Shown: piece by piece, positions 26,195-35,597 of the stretch
Layout: every line of letters begins with the position of its first letter
How positions within the stretch are numbered: the first letter of the stretch is position 1
The notes under the pieces: generated by a model
Databases searched by the model: none
What the model saw: the letters and a program-made list of their open reading frames with translations, nothing else
What the model was told of the DNA's origin: nothing
Assembly: GCF_010730055.1 (NCBI RefSeq)
Contig: NZ_AP022575.1
Coordinates: 1,798,001-1,862,000, forward strand
DNA length: 64,000 bases
Reading direction: 5' to 3'
From: Mycobacterium shinjukuense
Lineage (GTDB): Bacteria; Actinomycetota; Actinomycetes; Mycobacteriales; Mycobacteriaceae
Translations under genes and position numbers: made by a program

Positions 26195-26279
26195 TGCGCC
26201 GCCTCCTCAGGTGGTAGGCAAGTGACCTCGATCACATTCAGGGTATGCCCGCCGAGACGGTGCGTCCACCGCTGCCGGC

Positions 26280-28154
26280 TCACCGCGTCCTGGCCAGTTC
26301 CGCGAGCACGTTGACCCGCCGGGCCGCCGTCGCGATCTCGTCGGCAAACTCCCGCCGGCGTTTGGCAATCCGCGAGGCGTCCGAGCCGTCGACCAGCTCA
26401 CGATGCCGAGCCAGCCGCAACGCCGTCTTGAACAGCTCCATCGACCTAGACTCGGCACTGGCGATGCGGCGCTGCAGCTCCCACTGCTTACCCACCTCGA
26501 GACATTCGGTGAGAAAGGCGCCCTCGTCGAACGACTCGTCCTCGTGGGCGGCCAGCCGGTCGGCGACGATGTGGTACGCGTCCAGGAATGGTCGCAACAC
26601 CAGATGCGCCAACAGCACGTCGGCTGACCGGAGCAACCTCCGCACCTCGGCCGCCGCGACCGACTTGGTGGGGTCTGCCACCGGCCCGATCAGCCGGACC
26701 TCGTCGGCGAGGTCCTTTTCGAACTGCGCACGCGCGGAGAACAAGAACTCGAACTTCAACAGTTCGCGAAGCCGCAGCGCCTCGTCACGCACGGTCGCCG
26801 GGGACACCGAGCCGCTGCCGGACGACTCGGCCACCTCCGATGCCGCCAGCAACGCCAGCTCGGCGATGGCGCGATCAACCAGGATGTGGATCGCGGTGTT
26901 GCGGTAGAACGCCGCGACCAGATGCTGGTCGTCGCCGATACCCCACACCGCCTCGGTGCCTGCGTCGTAGACGGTGACCACACCGGAGGCCACCAGCTGG
27001 TGCAGCGTCCAGCGGATCGTCGAGCGGTTCGTGAGGTCGGCCGCACCGGCCACCACCCAGTTGCGGGCCGCGATGTAGCTTGCCAACGGTCGCACCGTGG
27101 CCAGCACCTCGCTGATGGACAACGACCGGTCGGCGCCCAGCAGCGCCAGACTGACCACCGCGGTCGGGGTGACCGGGGTGGCGCGGTTGATCCGATGTTC
27201 CACATCCAGCGCGATGCGTTCGATCTCGGTGCCGGCGCCCGAGGGGTCGGCGCGTAATTCCTCGAGGCGTTTACGCAGCGGCAGCGGTTCGCCGAAGTCG
27301 AGGTAGGCGCGGCCCAGCCGCTCACCCTGCTGCCGGGCCAGCCGGACCATGAACCGGAAGTCTTCGGGCCGCTTCACCGCGCCGTAGGCCTCGGTGGTCA
27401 TGGCCTCCACCTCGTGCAGCTGGTCGTAGACGATGGAGGTGGGCACCAAATACACCTCGGGACCGTCGATTTCGTCGACGGCGTCGGTGATGTAGCGCAG
27501 AATCCCAAAAACCGGCGGCCGTAGCTTGCCGGTCCGGGTCCGCCCACCTTCGATCGACCAGGTCAGGTTGGCGTGGTTTTGCACCAGCTGCGCGGTGTAG
27601 GCGCGCAGCACGAACCGGTAGACCGGGATATCCCTGGTCTGCCGACGGATGAAGATCGTCCCGGTGCGCTTGGCCAAGCCGCCCATCGGGAAGAAGTTCA
27701 TGTTCGACCCGCCGAAGGTGAGCGCCGGCGAGAGCCGGTTCGCCTGGATCGCCTCCGGCAGCAGCAGCCCGTCCAGGTAGGACCGGTGCGAGAAGGCGAA
27801 CGCCAGCGTGGCCTTGCGGTCCAGCTTGCGCAGCGACGCGATCTGGTCCTCGTCGACCAGCACGTCGTAGGCCCGCATCAGCCAGCGACTGAAGCCGCGC
27901 CACGCCCGCACCGCCCGCTCATCCAGCGAGGCCGCCATCTCGCGCAAGTAGCCCGCGGCCTCGGCGCGCACGCTGACCGGGTCACGCCCGAGTTCGTCGG
28001 CCAGCGCGCGCAGCCGCCCCTCATACCAGGCGGCCGCCATCAACTGGGCCACCTCGGGCGGATCGGTGGCCAGCGGCGTGGTCGACTCGTCGAGGATGCC
28101 GGTGCGCTGCAACATCTTTCGCACCCTGATCCGGCCGAGTTCGCGGGCGGTCAT
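26280..28154 (-). CDS. plsB1: Glycerol-3-phosphate acyltransferase PlsB1 (PlsB-like)
   Basis: A 624-residue membrane-associated acyltransferase collinear with M. tuberculosis PlsB1 (Rv1551). The four PlsB acyltransferase blocks are visible: FSHRSYLDG (HX4D), GGSNMNFFPMGG, WSIEGGRTRTGKLRPP and VYLVPTSIVYD. The family acylates glycerol-3-phosphate at sn-1, or a related glycerolipid. The ATG at 28154 aligns with the M. tuberculosis N-terminus (MTARE); an in-frame extension to 28232 would run into fadD11. It lies 13 bp after fadD11, so activation and transfer of an acyl chain may be coupled. Confidence 0.92.
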   Translation of the reverse strand: MTARELGRIRVRKMLQRTGILDESTTPLATDPPEVAQLMAAAWYEGRLRALADELGRDPVSVRAEAAGYLREMAASLDERAVRAWRGFSRWLMRAYDVLVDEDQIASLRKLDRKATLAFAFSHRSYLDGLLLPEAIQANRLSPALTFGGSNMNFFPMGGLAKRTGTIFIRRQTRDIPVYRFVLRAYTAQLVQNHANLTWSIEGGRTRTGKLRPPVFGILRYITDAVDEIDGPEVYLVPTSIVYDQLHEVEAMTTEAYGAVKRPEDFRFMVRLARQQGERLGRAYLDFGEPLPLRKRLEELRADPSGAGTEIERIALDVEHRINRATPVTPTAVVSLALLGADRSLSISEVLATVRPLASYIAARNWVVAGAADLTNRSTIRWTLHQLVASGVVTVYDAGTEAVWGIGDDQHLVAAFYRNTAIHILVDRAIAELALLAASEVAESSGSGSVSPATVRDEALRLRELLKFEFLFSARAQFEKDLADEVRLIGPVADPTKSVAAAEVRRLLRSADVLLAHLVLRPFLDAYHIVADRLAAHEDESFDEGAFLTECLEVGKQWELQRRIASAESRSMELFKTALRLARHRELVDGSDASRIAKRRREFADEIATAARRVNVLAELARTR

Positions 28155-28167
28155 GGCCGCGTTCGCG

Positions 28168-29991
28168 TCACGCCGGTTGGGTCGCCGGCGCGGCGGCCGG
28201 CTCGTGGACGTCAGGCCCGGGCTCGGGGGCATAGAGCTCCTCGATCTCGGCGGCGTACTTGGCGACGATCGGCCGGCGCTTGAGCTTCATCGTCAGTGTG
28301 ATCTCATCGCCGCCGGGCTCCCACAGGGTGGGCAGTATCCGGAACCGCTTGATCTGCTCCACCCGCGACAGTTTCTGGTTGCCCTCGGCCACCCCGGCGG
28401 CAATCCGAGCGATCACCTCCGGGTCGGCGGCCAACGCCGCGGGCGAAGCGTCCAGGCCGTGCTGGGCCGCGTACGGGCCGACCGAGTCGGCGTCGAAAAC
28501 CAGCAGCGCGGTGTTGTACGGGCGCCCGTCACCAATGGCGATCATCACACCGATCATGGGACAGGCCGCCAGGATGGTGTTCTCAATGTTGGCCGGCGAC
28601 ATGTTCTTTCCGGCCGCGTTGATGATCAACTCCTTCTTGCGGTCCACCACCCGCAGATAGCCGTCCGCGTCGGCGTCGAAGATGTCGCCGGTGTGCAGCC
28701 AGCCGTCGGCGTCGATCGCCTCGGCGGTCTTGGCCGGTTCCTTGCGGTAGCCCTTCATCACCAGCGGACCGCGGACCAGGTACTCACCGTCTTCGGCGAT
28801 CTTGCCCTCCAGCCCGGGAAGCAGCTTGCCCACGCTGCCCAGCCGCGCGTCGCGGGGATGGCTGGCGGTGGCCACACAGCTCAGCTCGGACATTCCCCAG
28901 ATCTCGGCGATCGGGATGCCGATCCCGGCGAAGAACGCCAGCGTCTCCTTGGGGATCGGCGCCGCTCCCGACAGCGCCCACCGCAGCTCTGCGAAGCCCA
29001 GCTTCTCGCGCAGCTTGGACAGCACAAGCTCGTCGGCTTTGGCCCATTCGGCGGCCACCTGATCCGGCATCGGTTGCCCCGCCAGCAGGGCGTCGGCGCG
29101 TTTGGCGGCCACCGACATCGCCCACGCCAACGCCTGCCGCTTCATCTCGTCGGTTTCGTGGGCGACGGTGAATTCGATTCCGGCCTTGAGCTTTTCCCAG
29201 ACTCGGGGCACCGCGCCCCACACGGTGGGCCGCACGTCGGGCAACGCCGCCACGATCGCACGCGCATCGGCCACCGCGGTGACCTGGGTACCGAACATCT
29301 CCTGCAGGTACAGCCCGGTCATCCGGTCGGCGATGTGCGCCGTCGGCAGAAAGGACGTCACCCGATCGCCGAACTCGAGTCCGAGCACCTCGTCGATGGC
29401 GTATCCCTCGAACAGCAGGTTGGTGTGGGTCATCTCGACACCCTTGGGGTTGCCCGTGGTGCCGGACGTGTAGATGAGGGTGATCACGTCGTCGGGCCGC
29501 ACCGCGCGCCAGGTCGACTCGAAGTCGAAGTCCTCGGAGGCGGCCGCGTGCAGCTCATCCACGGACAGCGTCCCCTCGGGCGCGCCGTCGATGCAGACGA
29601 TGTGCTCGATGGCCGCTCCGCTGGCGCGAATGCGGTCGACATATTGCTGCTCGCAGATCACCAGCTTGGTCCCGGCGTTCTCGAACACGTAGGTCAGCTG
29701 CTCGGCGGGCAGCGTGTTGTACACCGAAAACGACGTGGCCCCAAGGTGCTGGGCCCCCACCTCGAGCGGGTAGAACTCGACCCGGTTGGCCATCATCAGC
29801 GAAACGGTGTCGCCTCGCTTGACCCCCAAACCCGCCATACCGGCCGCCGCACGCCGCACCTGCTCGGCGTACTCGCGCCACGTCAACGTCTGGGCCCCGC
29901 CGGGAGTCCGCAGAGCGACGGCGTCCGGATCGATCGCCGCGGTGCGCTGGAAGGCCTCGCACATGGTGGCCGCGCGCTCGGTCGTGGTCAT
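28168..29991 (-). CDS. fadD11: Long-chain fatty-acyl-CoA ligase FadD11 (intact)
   Basis: A 607-residue ANL-superfamily ligase of the FadD15/long-chain type that adenylates fatty acids and makes acyl-CoA. The P-loop is YTSGTTGNPKG (174-184). GMSELSCVA, YLVRGPLVMKGY and DGWLHTGDIFDADADGYLRVVDRKKE are the remaining core motifs. In M. tuberculosis this locus is annotated as two genes, fadD11.1 and fadD11; here the frame is continuous from the N-terminus. It is upstream of plsB1 and divergent from the first PPE gene. Confidence 0.9.
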   Translation of the reverse strand: MTTTERAATMCEAFQRTAAIDPDAVALRTPGGAQTLTWREYAEQVRRAAAGMAGLGVKRGDTVSLMMANRVEFYPLEVGAQHLGATSFSVYNTLPAEQLTYVFENAGTKLVICEQQYVDRIRASGAAIEHIVCIDGAPEGTLSVDELHAAASEDFDFESTWRAVRPDDVITLIYTSGTTGNPKGVEMTHTNLLFEGYAIDEVLGLEFGDRVTSFLPTAHIADRMTGLYLQEMFGTQVTAVADARAIVAALPDVRPTVWGAVPRVWEKLKAGIEFTVAHETDEMKRQALAWAMSVAAKRADALLAGQPMPDQVAAEWAKADELVLSKLREKLGFAELRWALSGAAPIPKETLAFFAGIGIPIAEIWGMSELSCVATASHPRDARLGSVGKLLPGLEGKIAEDGEYLVRGPLVMKGYRKEPAKTAEAIDADGWLHTGDIFDADADGYLRVVDRKKELIINAAGKNMSPANIENTILAACPMIGVMIAIGDGRPYNTALLVFDADSVGPYAAQHGLDASPAALAADPEVIARIAAGVAEGNQKLSRVEQIKRFRILPTLWEPGGDEITLTMKLKRRPIVAKYAAEIEELYAPEPGPDVHEPAAAPATQPA

Positions 29992-30568
29992 TACCGTTCT
30001 CCTTCACACCGGATCAGCTGTGCCCACATCACATCGGTGAGCGTACGTCCGCGATCATGAGGCGCGAAATACCCCTGGGGCATCGGAGTCAGGTGTGGAC
30101 GTCGGCGAGATGTCCTGACCGGAGCGAATCTCGTCGTTGACCCGTTGGGCGCCGGAGGCACGGCGCTGGTCCACCGGCCCCGCGGTAACGCCGGCGCCAC
30201 AGGCATGCAGCCGCGGGTCAGCCGCGGCGCCATCTGGAATCGATTGCCAGATTGAATTCCGTTGGTTACCAGGGTATCTGGATAACTACGGGGATCGACG
30301 CCGAAATCACGGCGGCGGCCGATTTCCCGCCGCCGTGCCGATACCGGTCCTTGTGGCACTCATGCCAAATCCGTTCGCGGCCAAGCGAACTCACTGACCA
30401 ACCACTGGACGCCCGACGAAGGCACAGTCGCCGGCCACTTTGCACACGTTACATGGATTTAACCTGCAGCGGTCCGAAACGGTCGCCTGTTACGTAGGCT
30501 TCGCTGCGGTTGGGCCCAGAGCGCGTCCTGCGGCCCGGTGAGCACGGCCCGCTGACGGGATGGTTGTG
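29992..30568. other. Intergenic region between fadD11 and the first PPE gene
   Basis: These roughly 570 bp separate two divergent genes and must hold both promoters. No ORF on either strand has support. A 10-bp stem (30308-30317 with 30328-30337, 10-nt loop) is the only clear structure. The composition is slightly less GC-rich near 30430-30510, where the PPE promoter is likely. Confidence 0.5.
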
Positions 30569-32608
30569 ATGAATTTTTCGGTGTTGCCGCCGGAGGTCAA
30601 TTCGGGGCTGATGTTCGCTGGTGCGGGGTCGGGGCCGATGCTGCGAGCGGCGTTGGCTTGGGATGGGCTGGCCGGCGACCTGGGTGCGGCGGCGTCCTCG
30701 TTTTCGGCGGTGACCTCACAGCTGGCCGGCGAGGCCTGGCAGGGTCCCGCGTCGGCCGCGATGACGGGCGTGGCGGGCTCCTACGCCGGGTGGCTGAGCA
30801 CAGCGGCGGCCCAGGCCGAGCAGGCGGCGGGCCAGGCCCGGGCGGTGGCATCCGCGTTTGAGGCGGCGTTGGCCGCGACGGTGCATCCGGCCGCGGTGAC
30901 GGCCAACCGGAGTCAGTTGGTGTCGCTGGTGACGGCGAACCTGCTGGGGCAAAACGCCCCGGCAATCGCCGCCGTCGAGGCCGCATACGACCAGATGTGG
31001 GCCCAGGACGTGGTGGCCATGCTGGGCTACCACGGCGAGGTGTCGGCGGCCGCCTCGGCGTTGACGCCGTTCGCGCCGCCGGTGGCCAGCGGTGCGGCGT
31101 CGAGCACCCCGCCCGCGCTCGCCGCGGCGTTTCCGCCGCTCGACTTGAGCAACATCACCATCGGCGGCTACCACCTCGGCAGCGGCAACCTGGGCATCGC
31201 CAACCTGGGCACCTTCAACCTGGGTAGCGCCAACATCGGCAACGCCAACGTCGGCCACGCCAACATCGGCGATCTCAACCTGGGCAGCGGCAACATCGGC
31301 AGCTTCAACCTGGGCGGCGGCAACACCGGGAACTTCAACCCCGGCAGCGGAAACACCGGCGCGCTGAACTTGGGTATCGGCAACCTCGGCAGCAATAACC
31401 TCGGCGGCGGCAACGTCGGCAGCAATAACCTGGGTAGCGGGAATACCGGCGACAGCAACTTTGGCAGCGGAAATATCGGCAACCTGAACCTGGGCGGCGG
31501 CAACACCGGCAATTCAAACGTCGGGTTTGGGAATACCGGCCATGGCAACTTCGGTAACGGCAACACCGGCGATGCGAACATCGGCAGCGGGAACCTTGGT
31601 AGCGCAAACTTCGGCTTCGGCAACACTGGCAATAACAACATCGGGTTCGGGAATACCGGCAACAATAACATCGGCTTCGGCCTCACCGGCGATAATCAGA
31701 TTGGTGTCGGCGCCCTCAATTCGGGCGTCGGGAACATTGGCTTCGGTAACTCGGGCAACGGTAACGTCGGTTTCTTCAACTCGGGCAACGACAACATCGG
31801 TATGGGGAACTCCGGCAATGGGGTCGGAGCCTTGAGCGTGGAGTTCGGCAGTTCAGCCGACCGCAGCTCGGGCTTTGGCAACTCAGGCCGGCTGAGCACC
31901 GGTATTGGCAACTCTGGCGAGATCAGCACAGGTTGGTTCAACTCGGCCGCCACCAGCACGGGGTGGTTCAACTCGGGCACCACCAACACGGGGTGGTTCA
32001 ACTCGGGCACCACCAACACGGGAATTGGAAACTCCGGCGGAGACTTGGTCAGCGGCAGCTTCGGCGCGTTCAACTCGGGTCACACAAACACCGGCAGCTT
32101 TAATGCGGGTAACTCCAACACCGGTGACTTCAACTCGGGCAACGTGAACACCGGCTATTTCAACTCGGGCAACATCAACACCGGCTTCGTCAATTCTGGC
32201 AATCTCAACACCGGATTATTCAACTCGGTCAACCAACCCGTGGCGAACTCAGGTTGGAACCACGCGGGCACCAATAACTCGGGCTACGCAAACGCCGGCA
32301 CCTTCAACTCGGGCTCCGATAACAACGCCCGCGACGAGCACGCTGCATTCGTCACTGGTAATTCGGGCCTGGCTAACGTCGGCAACTTCAACGCGGGTAT
32401 CATCAACGTCGGCGACTATATCTCTGGTTTTAGAAATTCGGTGCCCACGATCACCGGCACCGGCGCCAACTCGGGCTTCGTCAACGTGGGAACGTCAGTC
32501 TCGGGCTTCTTCAACTTCGGCCATTTCATGTCGGGCTTCGCCAACTTCGACGACGAGGCCTCGGGGTACCTCAACGGAGACAGTCAAGTGTCGGGTTGGA
32601 TTCACTAA
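30569..32608 (+). CDS. PPE family protein, MPTR subgroup (PPE21-like)
   Basis: A 679-residue PPE protein. The N-terminal PPE domain (about 1-175) begins MNFSVLPPEVNSGLMFAGAG and contains WQGP, the Trp motif of the helical-bundle substrates of type VII secretion. From about residue 195 the protein is built of NxGxGNxG-type pentapeptides (MPTR), followed by FNSG/NTG repeats to the end. It is probably exported by ESX-5. Length is close to M. tuberculosis PPE21 (Rv1548c) at the same site. ATG 30569 was chosen over 30560 because PPE proteins start with MNF and a purine-rich sequence precedes it. No PE partner gene is adjacent. Confidence 0.9.
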   Translation: MNFSVLPPEVNSGLMFAGAGSGPMLRAALAWDGLAGDLGAAASSFSAVTSQLAGEAWQGPASAAMTGVAGSYAGWLSTAAAQAEQAAGQARAVASAFEAALAATVHPAAVTANRSQLVSLVTANLLGQNAPAIAAVEAAYDQMWAQDVVAMLGYHGEVSAAASALTPFAPPVASGAASSTPPALAAAFPPLDLSNITIGGYHLGSGNLGIANLGTFNLGSANIGNANVGHANIGDLNLGSGNIGSFNLGGGNTGNFNPGSGNTGALNLGIGNLGSNNLGGGNVGSNNLGSGNTGDSNFGSGNIGNLNLGGGNTGNSNVGFGNTGHGNFGNGNTGDANIGSGNLGSANFGFGNTGNNNIGFGNTGNNNIGFGLTGDNQIGVGALNSGVGNIGFGNSGNGNVGFFNSGNDNIGMGNSGNGVGALSVEFGSSADRSSGFGNSGRLSTGIGNSGEISTGWFNSAATSTGWFNSGTTNTGWFNSGTTNTGIGNSGGDLVSGSFGAFNSGHTNTGSFNAGNSNTGDFNSGNVNTGYFNSGNINTGFVNSGNLNTGLFNSVNQPVANSGWNHAGTNNSGYANAGTFNSGSDNNARDEHAAFVTGNSGLANVGNFNAGIINVGDYISGFRNSVPTITGTGANSGFVNVGTSVSGFFNFGHFMSGFANFDDEASGYLNGDSQVSGWIH

Positions 32609-32906
32609 CGGCGGTTCCCGGTGTGGTAATTGGGTTAAGGTTCTGCGCCCCGGCTGGGGTTGGAGTGGAAAGGTGAATCGGCGAGTTCGGATCTGCGCCG
32701 GTGGCGGCGCGCCAGTAGTCCGCGACGGCGCGGATTTCGCCGGCCTGGCTGATGATGTCGCTGAACATGCTGATCGAGTTCGGCGACGCCTTCGACTGCT
32801 CCCCTGCCGACTTCCGGTGGTGGTGCAGCTCGGCCAGATCGTAGCGGAAGATTTCGCCGGCGAGACCGCGCCCAGCGGGAAGCGGCTTCCCGAGGCCGGT
32901 GTTTGC
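32571..32906 (-). pseudogene. Possible degraded coding segment between the PPE genes
   Basis: On the minus strand a frame of 111 codons is open from 32906, just after an in-frame TAG, to a stop at 32571. It reads coding-like sequence (AGEIFRYDLAELHHHRKS, then MFSDIISQAGEIRAVADYW). There is no good start codon upstream of an ATG at 32768 and the last 38 bp are antisense to the PPE 3' end. I do not recognise the protein. It could be a truncated relic or a chance frame. Confidence 0.25.
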
Positions 32907-33317
32907 CTACGCCAATCCAGTGTCGCCCGCCACCAGGAGAAGGTGGTTAAGAGGTTCTGAGGGAGCTGGCCGCCCGATCGGGTTGTTGGTTGGGTGTGAG
33001 TTTTGAGACCCTGTGCGAGCTGGTGACATGGGTTTGGTGAAAGCACCGATATCGGGCCGCGATGGGCATACAGTTTTTACTGCCAAGGTGCTCGAGTTAC
33101 CGAGCGATCGGCCCAAGTGTTGGTGATGGGAGGCGCGCCATGGTGGCTGCGGTCATGCGGAAACTGGCGGCCGCTGATACTGCGTGGACGTGGGTCGTGG
33201 CGTCGCTTGGCGGACATGTGCAGGGCTGTGAGTGAGTAGCCGGCGATGGCTGATTACCGGGGCCCCTGCAGTGATCTTCGCTCGCTATGCCAAACCGGCT
33301 GAGAAGGGATGGGCGTG
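32609..33317. other. Intergenic region between the two PPE genes
   Basis: About 700 bp without a complete gene. The left half overlaps the possible minus-strand relic described separately. The right half (about 33050-33317) shows no convincing ORF and should carry the promoter and the Shine-Dalgarno GAAGGGA of the second PPE gene. Confidence 0.5.
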
Positions 33318-35549
33318 ATGAATTTTATGGTGTTGCCTCCGGAGGTGAATTCGGCGCGGATGTATGCCGGTGCGGGATCGGCTCCGATGCTGGCGGCGTC
33401 GGCGGCCTGGGATGGGTTGGCCGCCGAGTTGGGTTCCGCGGCGTCCTCGTTCGCGTCGGTGACCTCAGGGCTGCTGGGTTCGGCGTGGCAGGGTCCGACG
33501 GCGATGGCGATGGCGGCCTCGGCCGCGCCGTATGCGAGCTGGCTGAGTGCGGCGGCGGCCCGGGCCGAGGGTGCGGCCGCTCAGGCCAAGGCGGTCGTTG
33601 CCGTCTATGAGGCCGCGCGAGCGGCCACGGTGCATCCGGTGTTGGTTGCGGCTAATCGCCATCGGTTGGTGTCACTGGTGATCTCGAACCTGCTTGGCCA
33701 GAATGCTCCGGCGATCGCTGCGACCGAGGCCGCCTACGAGGCGTTGTGGGCCGAGGATGTGGCGGCGATGGTGGGCTATCACGGCGGGGCCTCGGCGGTG
33801 GCGTCACAGTTGGCGCCGTGGCAGCAGGTGATACGTGCCCTGCCCTGCACCGCGGCTAGCCCGGCGACGCCACGAGTCGCCGCAGCGGCCACGCGGGTAG
33901 CCGACCTGGCTGCCGGTACCCCGGCGGTGGCACGGGTGGCTGCGGCGGCCGCGCGGGTGCCCGGCGTGGCTGCGATGAGCCCGGTGCCCGCCGCACTTGC
34001 GGCGCCGGTGGCCAGCCCGGCTGCGCTCGCCATCCCGGCCCTCGGTATCGGGAACACCGGTGTCGGGAACTTGGGGATCGGCAACATCGGCGACTACAAC
34101 CTGGGCAACGGAAACACCGGCTTGTGGAACTTGGGCAACGGGAACACCGGCAACGCCAACCTGGGCAGCGGGAATAGCGCCGGCAACGCCAACCTGGGCA
34201 GCGGAAACCAGGGCTTCTTCAACTTGGGCAGCGGAAACACCGGCAACACGAACTTCGGCTTCGGAAACCTAGGATTCTTGAACTTAGGCAGCGGAAACCA
34301 AGGTGACGCAAACTGGGGCTTCGGGAACTTCGGCGACGCAAACTGGGGCAGTGGCAACCAGGGGAACGGGAACTGGGGCCTAGGGAACATCGGCGACGCA
34401 AACTTCGGCAACGGAAATCAAGGCGATTTCAACTTGGGCAGCGGAAACAGCGGCAACACCAACTTCGGCAGCGGAAATCTCGGCAACTTCAACGTGGGTA
34501 GCGGAAACCTCGGCTCGTCTAACGTGGGCTTTGGGAATCAAGGCAGCAACAACCTGGGCTTTGGGAATAACGGCAGCAACAACATTGGCTTCGGGCTCAC
34601 CGGCAACAACCTGGTGGGCATCGGAGCGCTGAACTCGGGCATCGGGAACATCGGCTTCGGGAACTCGGGCAACAACAACATCGGTTTCTTTAACTCCGGC
34701 AACAACAATGTGGGTTTCTTTAACTCGGCAGATGGTAACTTCGGTTTCTCGAACTCCGGTGACACCAACACGGGCTTCTGGAACGCGGGCTTCACCAACA
34801 CCGGCTTAGGGAACGCTGGCTTCAGGAACTTCGGTTTCGGGAACTCGGGCTTCGACAACATGGGCACCGGGAACTCCGGCTTCAACAACATGGGCGACGG
34901 GAACTCGGGCTTCAACAACATGGGTAGCTTCAACTCGAGCTTCAACAACCTGGGTAGCTTCAACTCGGGCTTCAACAACATGGGTAGCTTCAACTCGGGC
35001 TTCGGCAACATGGGTAGCTTCAACTCGGGCTTCCGCAATTTTGGCGACTTCAACTCGGGTTTCCATAACACGGGATGGGGTAACTCGGGCGCCACCAACA
35101 CGGGCCTGTTCAACTCGGGCGACCTAAACACGGGCATCGGCAGCCCGGTCAACCAGACGGTCGCGAACTCGGGCTTCGGCAACACGGGCACCGGTAACTC
35201 GGGATTCTTTAACTCGGGCAACTCTAACGCCGGCTTCCAGAACCAAGGCAGCGGCAACGCGGGCATCAATAACCCGGGCGACTTCAACGCGGGCATCAAT
35301 AACTCGGGCGACGCCAACCGGGGTATCAATAACTCGGGCAACTTTAACCAGGGTATTAATAACTCGGCCAACTCTAACCAGGGTATCAATAACTCAGGCA
35401 ACTTCAACGTGGGCATCTTCAACACGGGCATGGACAACACGGGTGTGGCCCACTCGGGCAGCTTAAACTCGGGCGTGGCCAACTCTGGGATGAACAGTTC
35501 GGGAGGCTTCAACACGGGTAACAACGAGTCGGGATTCTTCGACTTGTGA
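33318..35549 (+). CDS. PPE family protein, MPTR subgroup (second copy)
   Basis: A 743-residue PPE-MPTR protein. The PPE domain (about 1-175) starts MNFMVLPPEVNSARMYAGAG, carries AWQGPTAMAMA, and is clearly paralogous to the PPE protein upstream. An Ala/Val-rich linker (about 180-240) has an internal near-repeat (AAATRVADLAAGTPAVARVA and AAAARVPGVAAMSPVPAALA). About 480 residues of GNxG, FNSGFNNMG and INNSGNFNQG pentapeptide-type repeats follow. Likely surface-exposed or secreted by ESX-5. ATG 33318 fits the Shine-Dalgarno GAAGGGA better than ATG 33309. Confidence 0.9.
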   Translation: MNFMVLPPEVNSARMYAGAGSAPMLAASAAWDGLAAELGSAASSFASVTSGLLGSAWQGPTAMAMAASAAPYASWLSAAAARAEGAAAQAKAVVAVYEAARAATVHPVLVAANRHRLVSLVISNLLGQNAPAIAATEAAYEALWAEDVAAMVGYHGGASAVASQLAPWQQVIRALPCTAASPATPRVAAAATRVADLAAGTPAVARVAAAAARVPGVAAMSPVPAALAAPVASPAALAIPALGIGNTGVGNLGIGNIGDYNLGNGNTGLWNLGNGNTGNANLGSGNSAGNANLGSGNQGFFNLGSGNTGNTNFGFGNLGFLNLGSGNQGDANWGFGNFGDANWGSGNQGNGNWGLGNIGDANFGNGNQGDFNLGSGNSGNTNFGSGNLGNFNVGSGNLGSSNVGFGNQGSNNLGFGNNGSNNIGFGLTGNNLVGIGALNSGIGNIGFGNSGNNNIGFFNSGNNNVGFFNSADGNFGFSNSGDTNTGFWNAGFTNTGLGNAGFRNFGFGNSGFDNMGTGNSGFNNMGDGNSGFNNMGSFNSSFNNLGSFNSGFNNMGSFNSGFGNMGSFNSGFRNFGDFNSGFHNTGWGNSGATNTGLFNSGDLNTGIGSPVNQTVANSGFGNTGTGNSGFFNSGNSNAGFQNQGSGNAGINNPGDFNAGINNSGDANRGINNSGNFNQGINNSANSNQGINNSGNFNVGIFNTGMDNTGVAHSGSLNSGVANSGMNSSGGFNTGNNESGFFDL

Positions 35550-35597
35550 TGCCCTGGTATTGAGTGTTGTTCTTTCGTCCAGACGAGGCCGGCCCTG

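Noticed and set aside
28066..30060. 664-codon plus-strand ORF antisense to fadD11
   Set aside because: Long only because of the high GC of fadD11; no domain can be read in it.
30308..30337. Stem-loop as a terminator between fadD11 and the PPE gene
   Set aside because: The flanking genes are divergent, so a terminator is not expected; recorded only as a structure within the intergenic entry.
31168..31686. Pro/Leu-rich minus-strand ORFs over the PPE repeats (also 34538-35524)
   Set aside because: They are the reverse reading of the NxGxG repeats and share their periodicity; no start signals or homology.
31200..32200. CRISPR-like periodicity
   Set aside because: The repeats are codon-phased degenerate pentapeptide units of PPE-MPTR genes without spacer structure.
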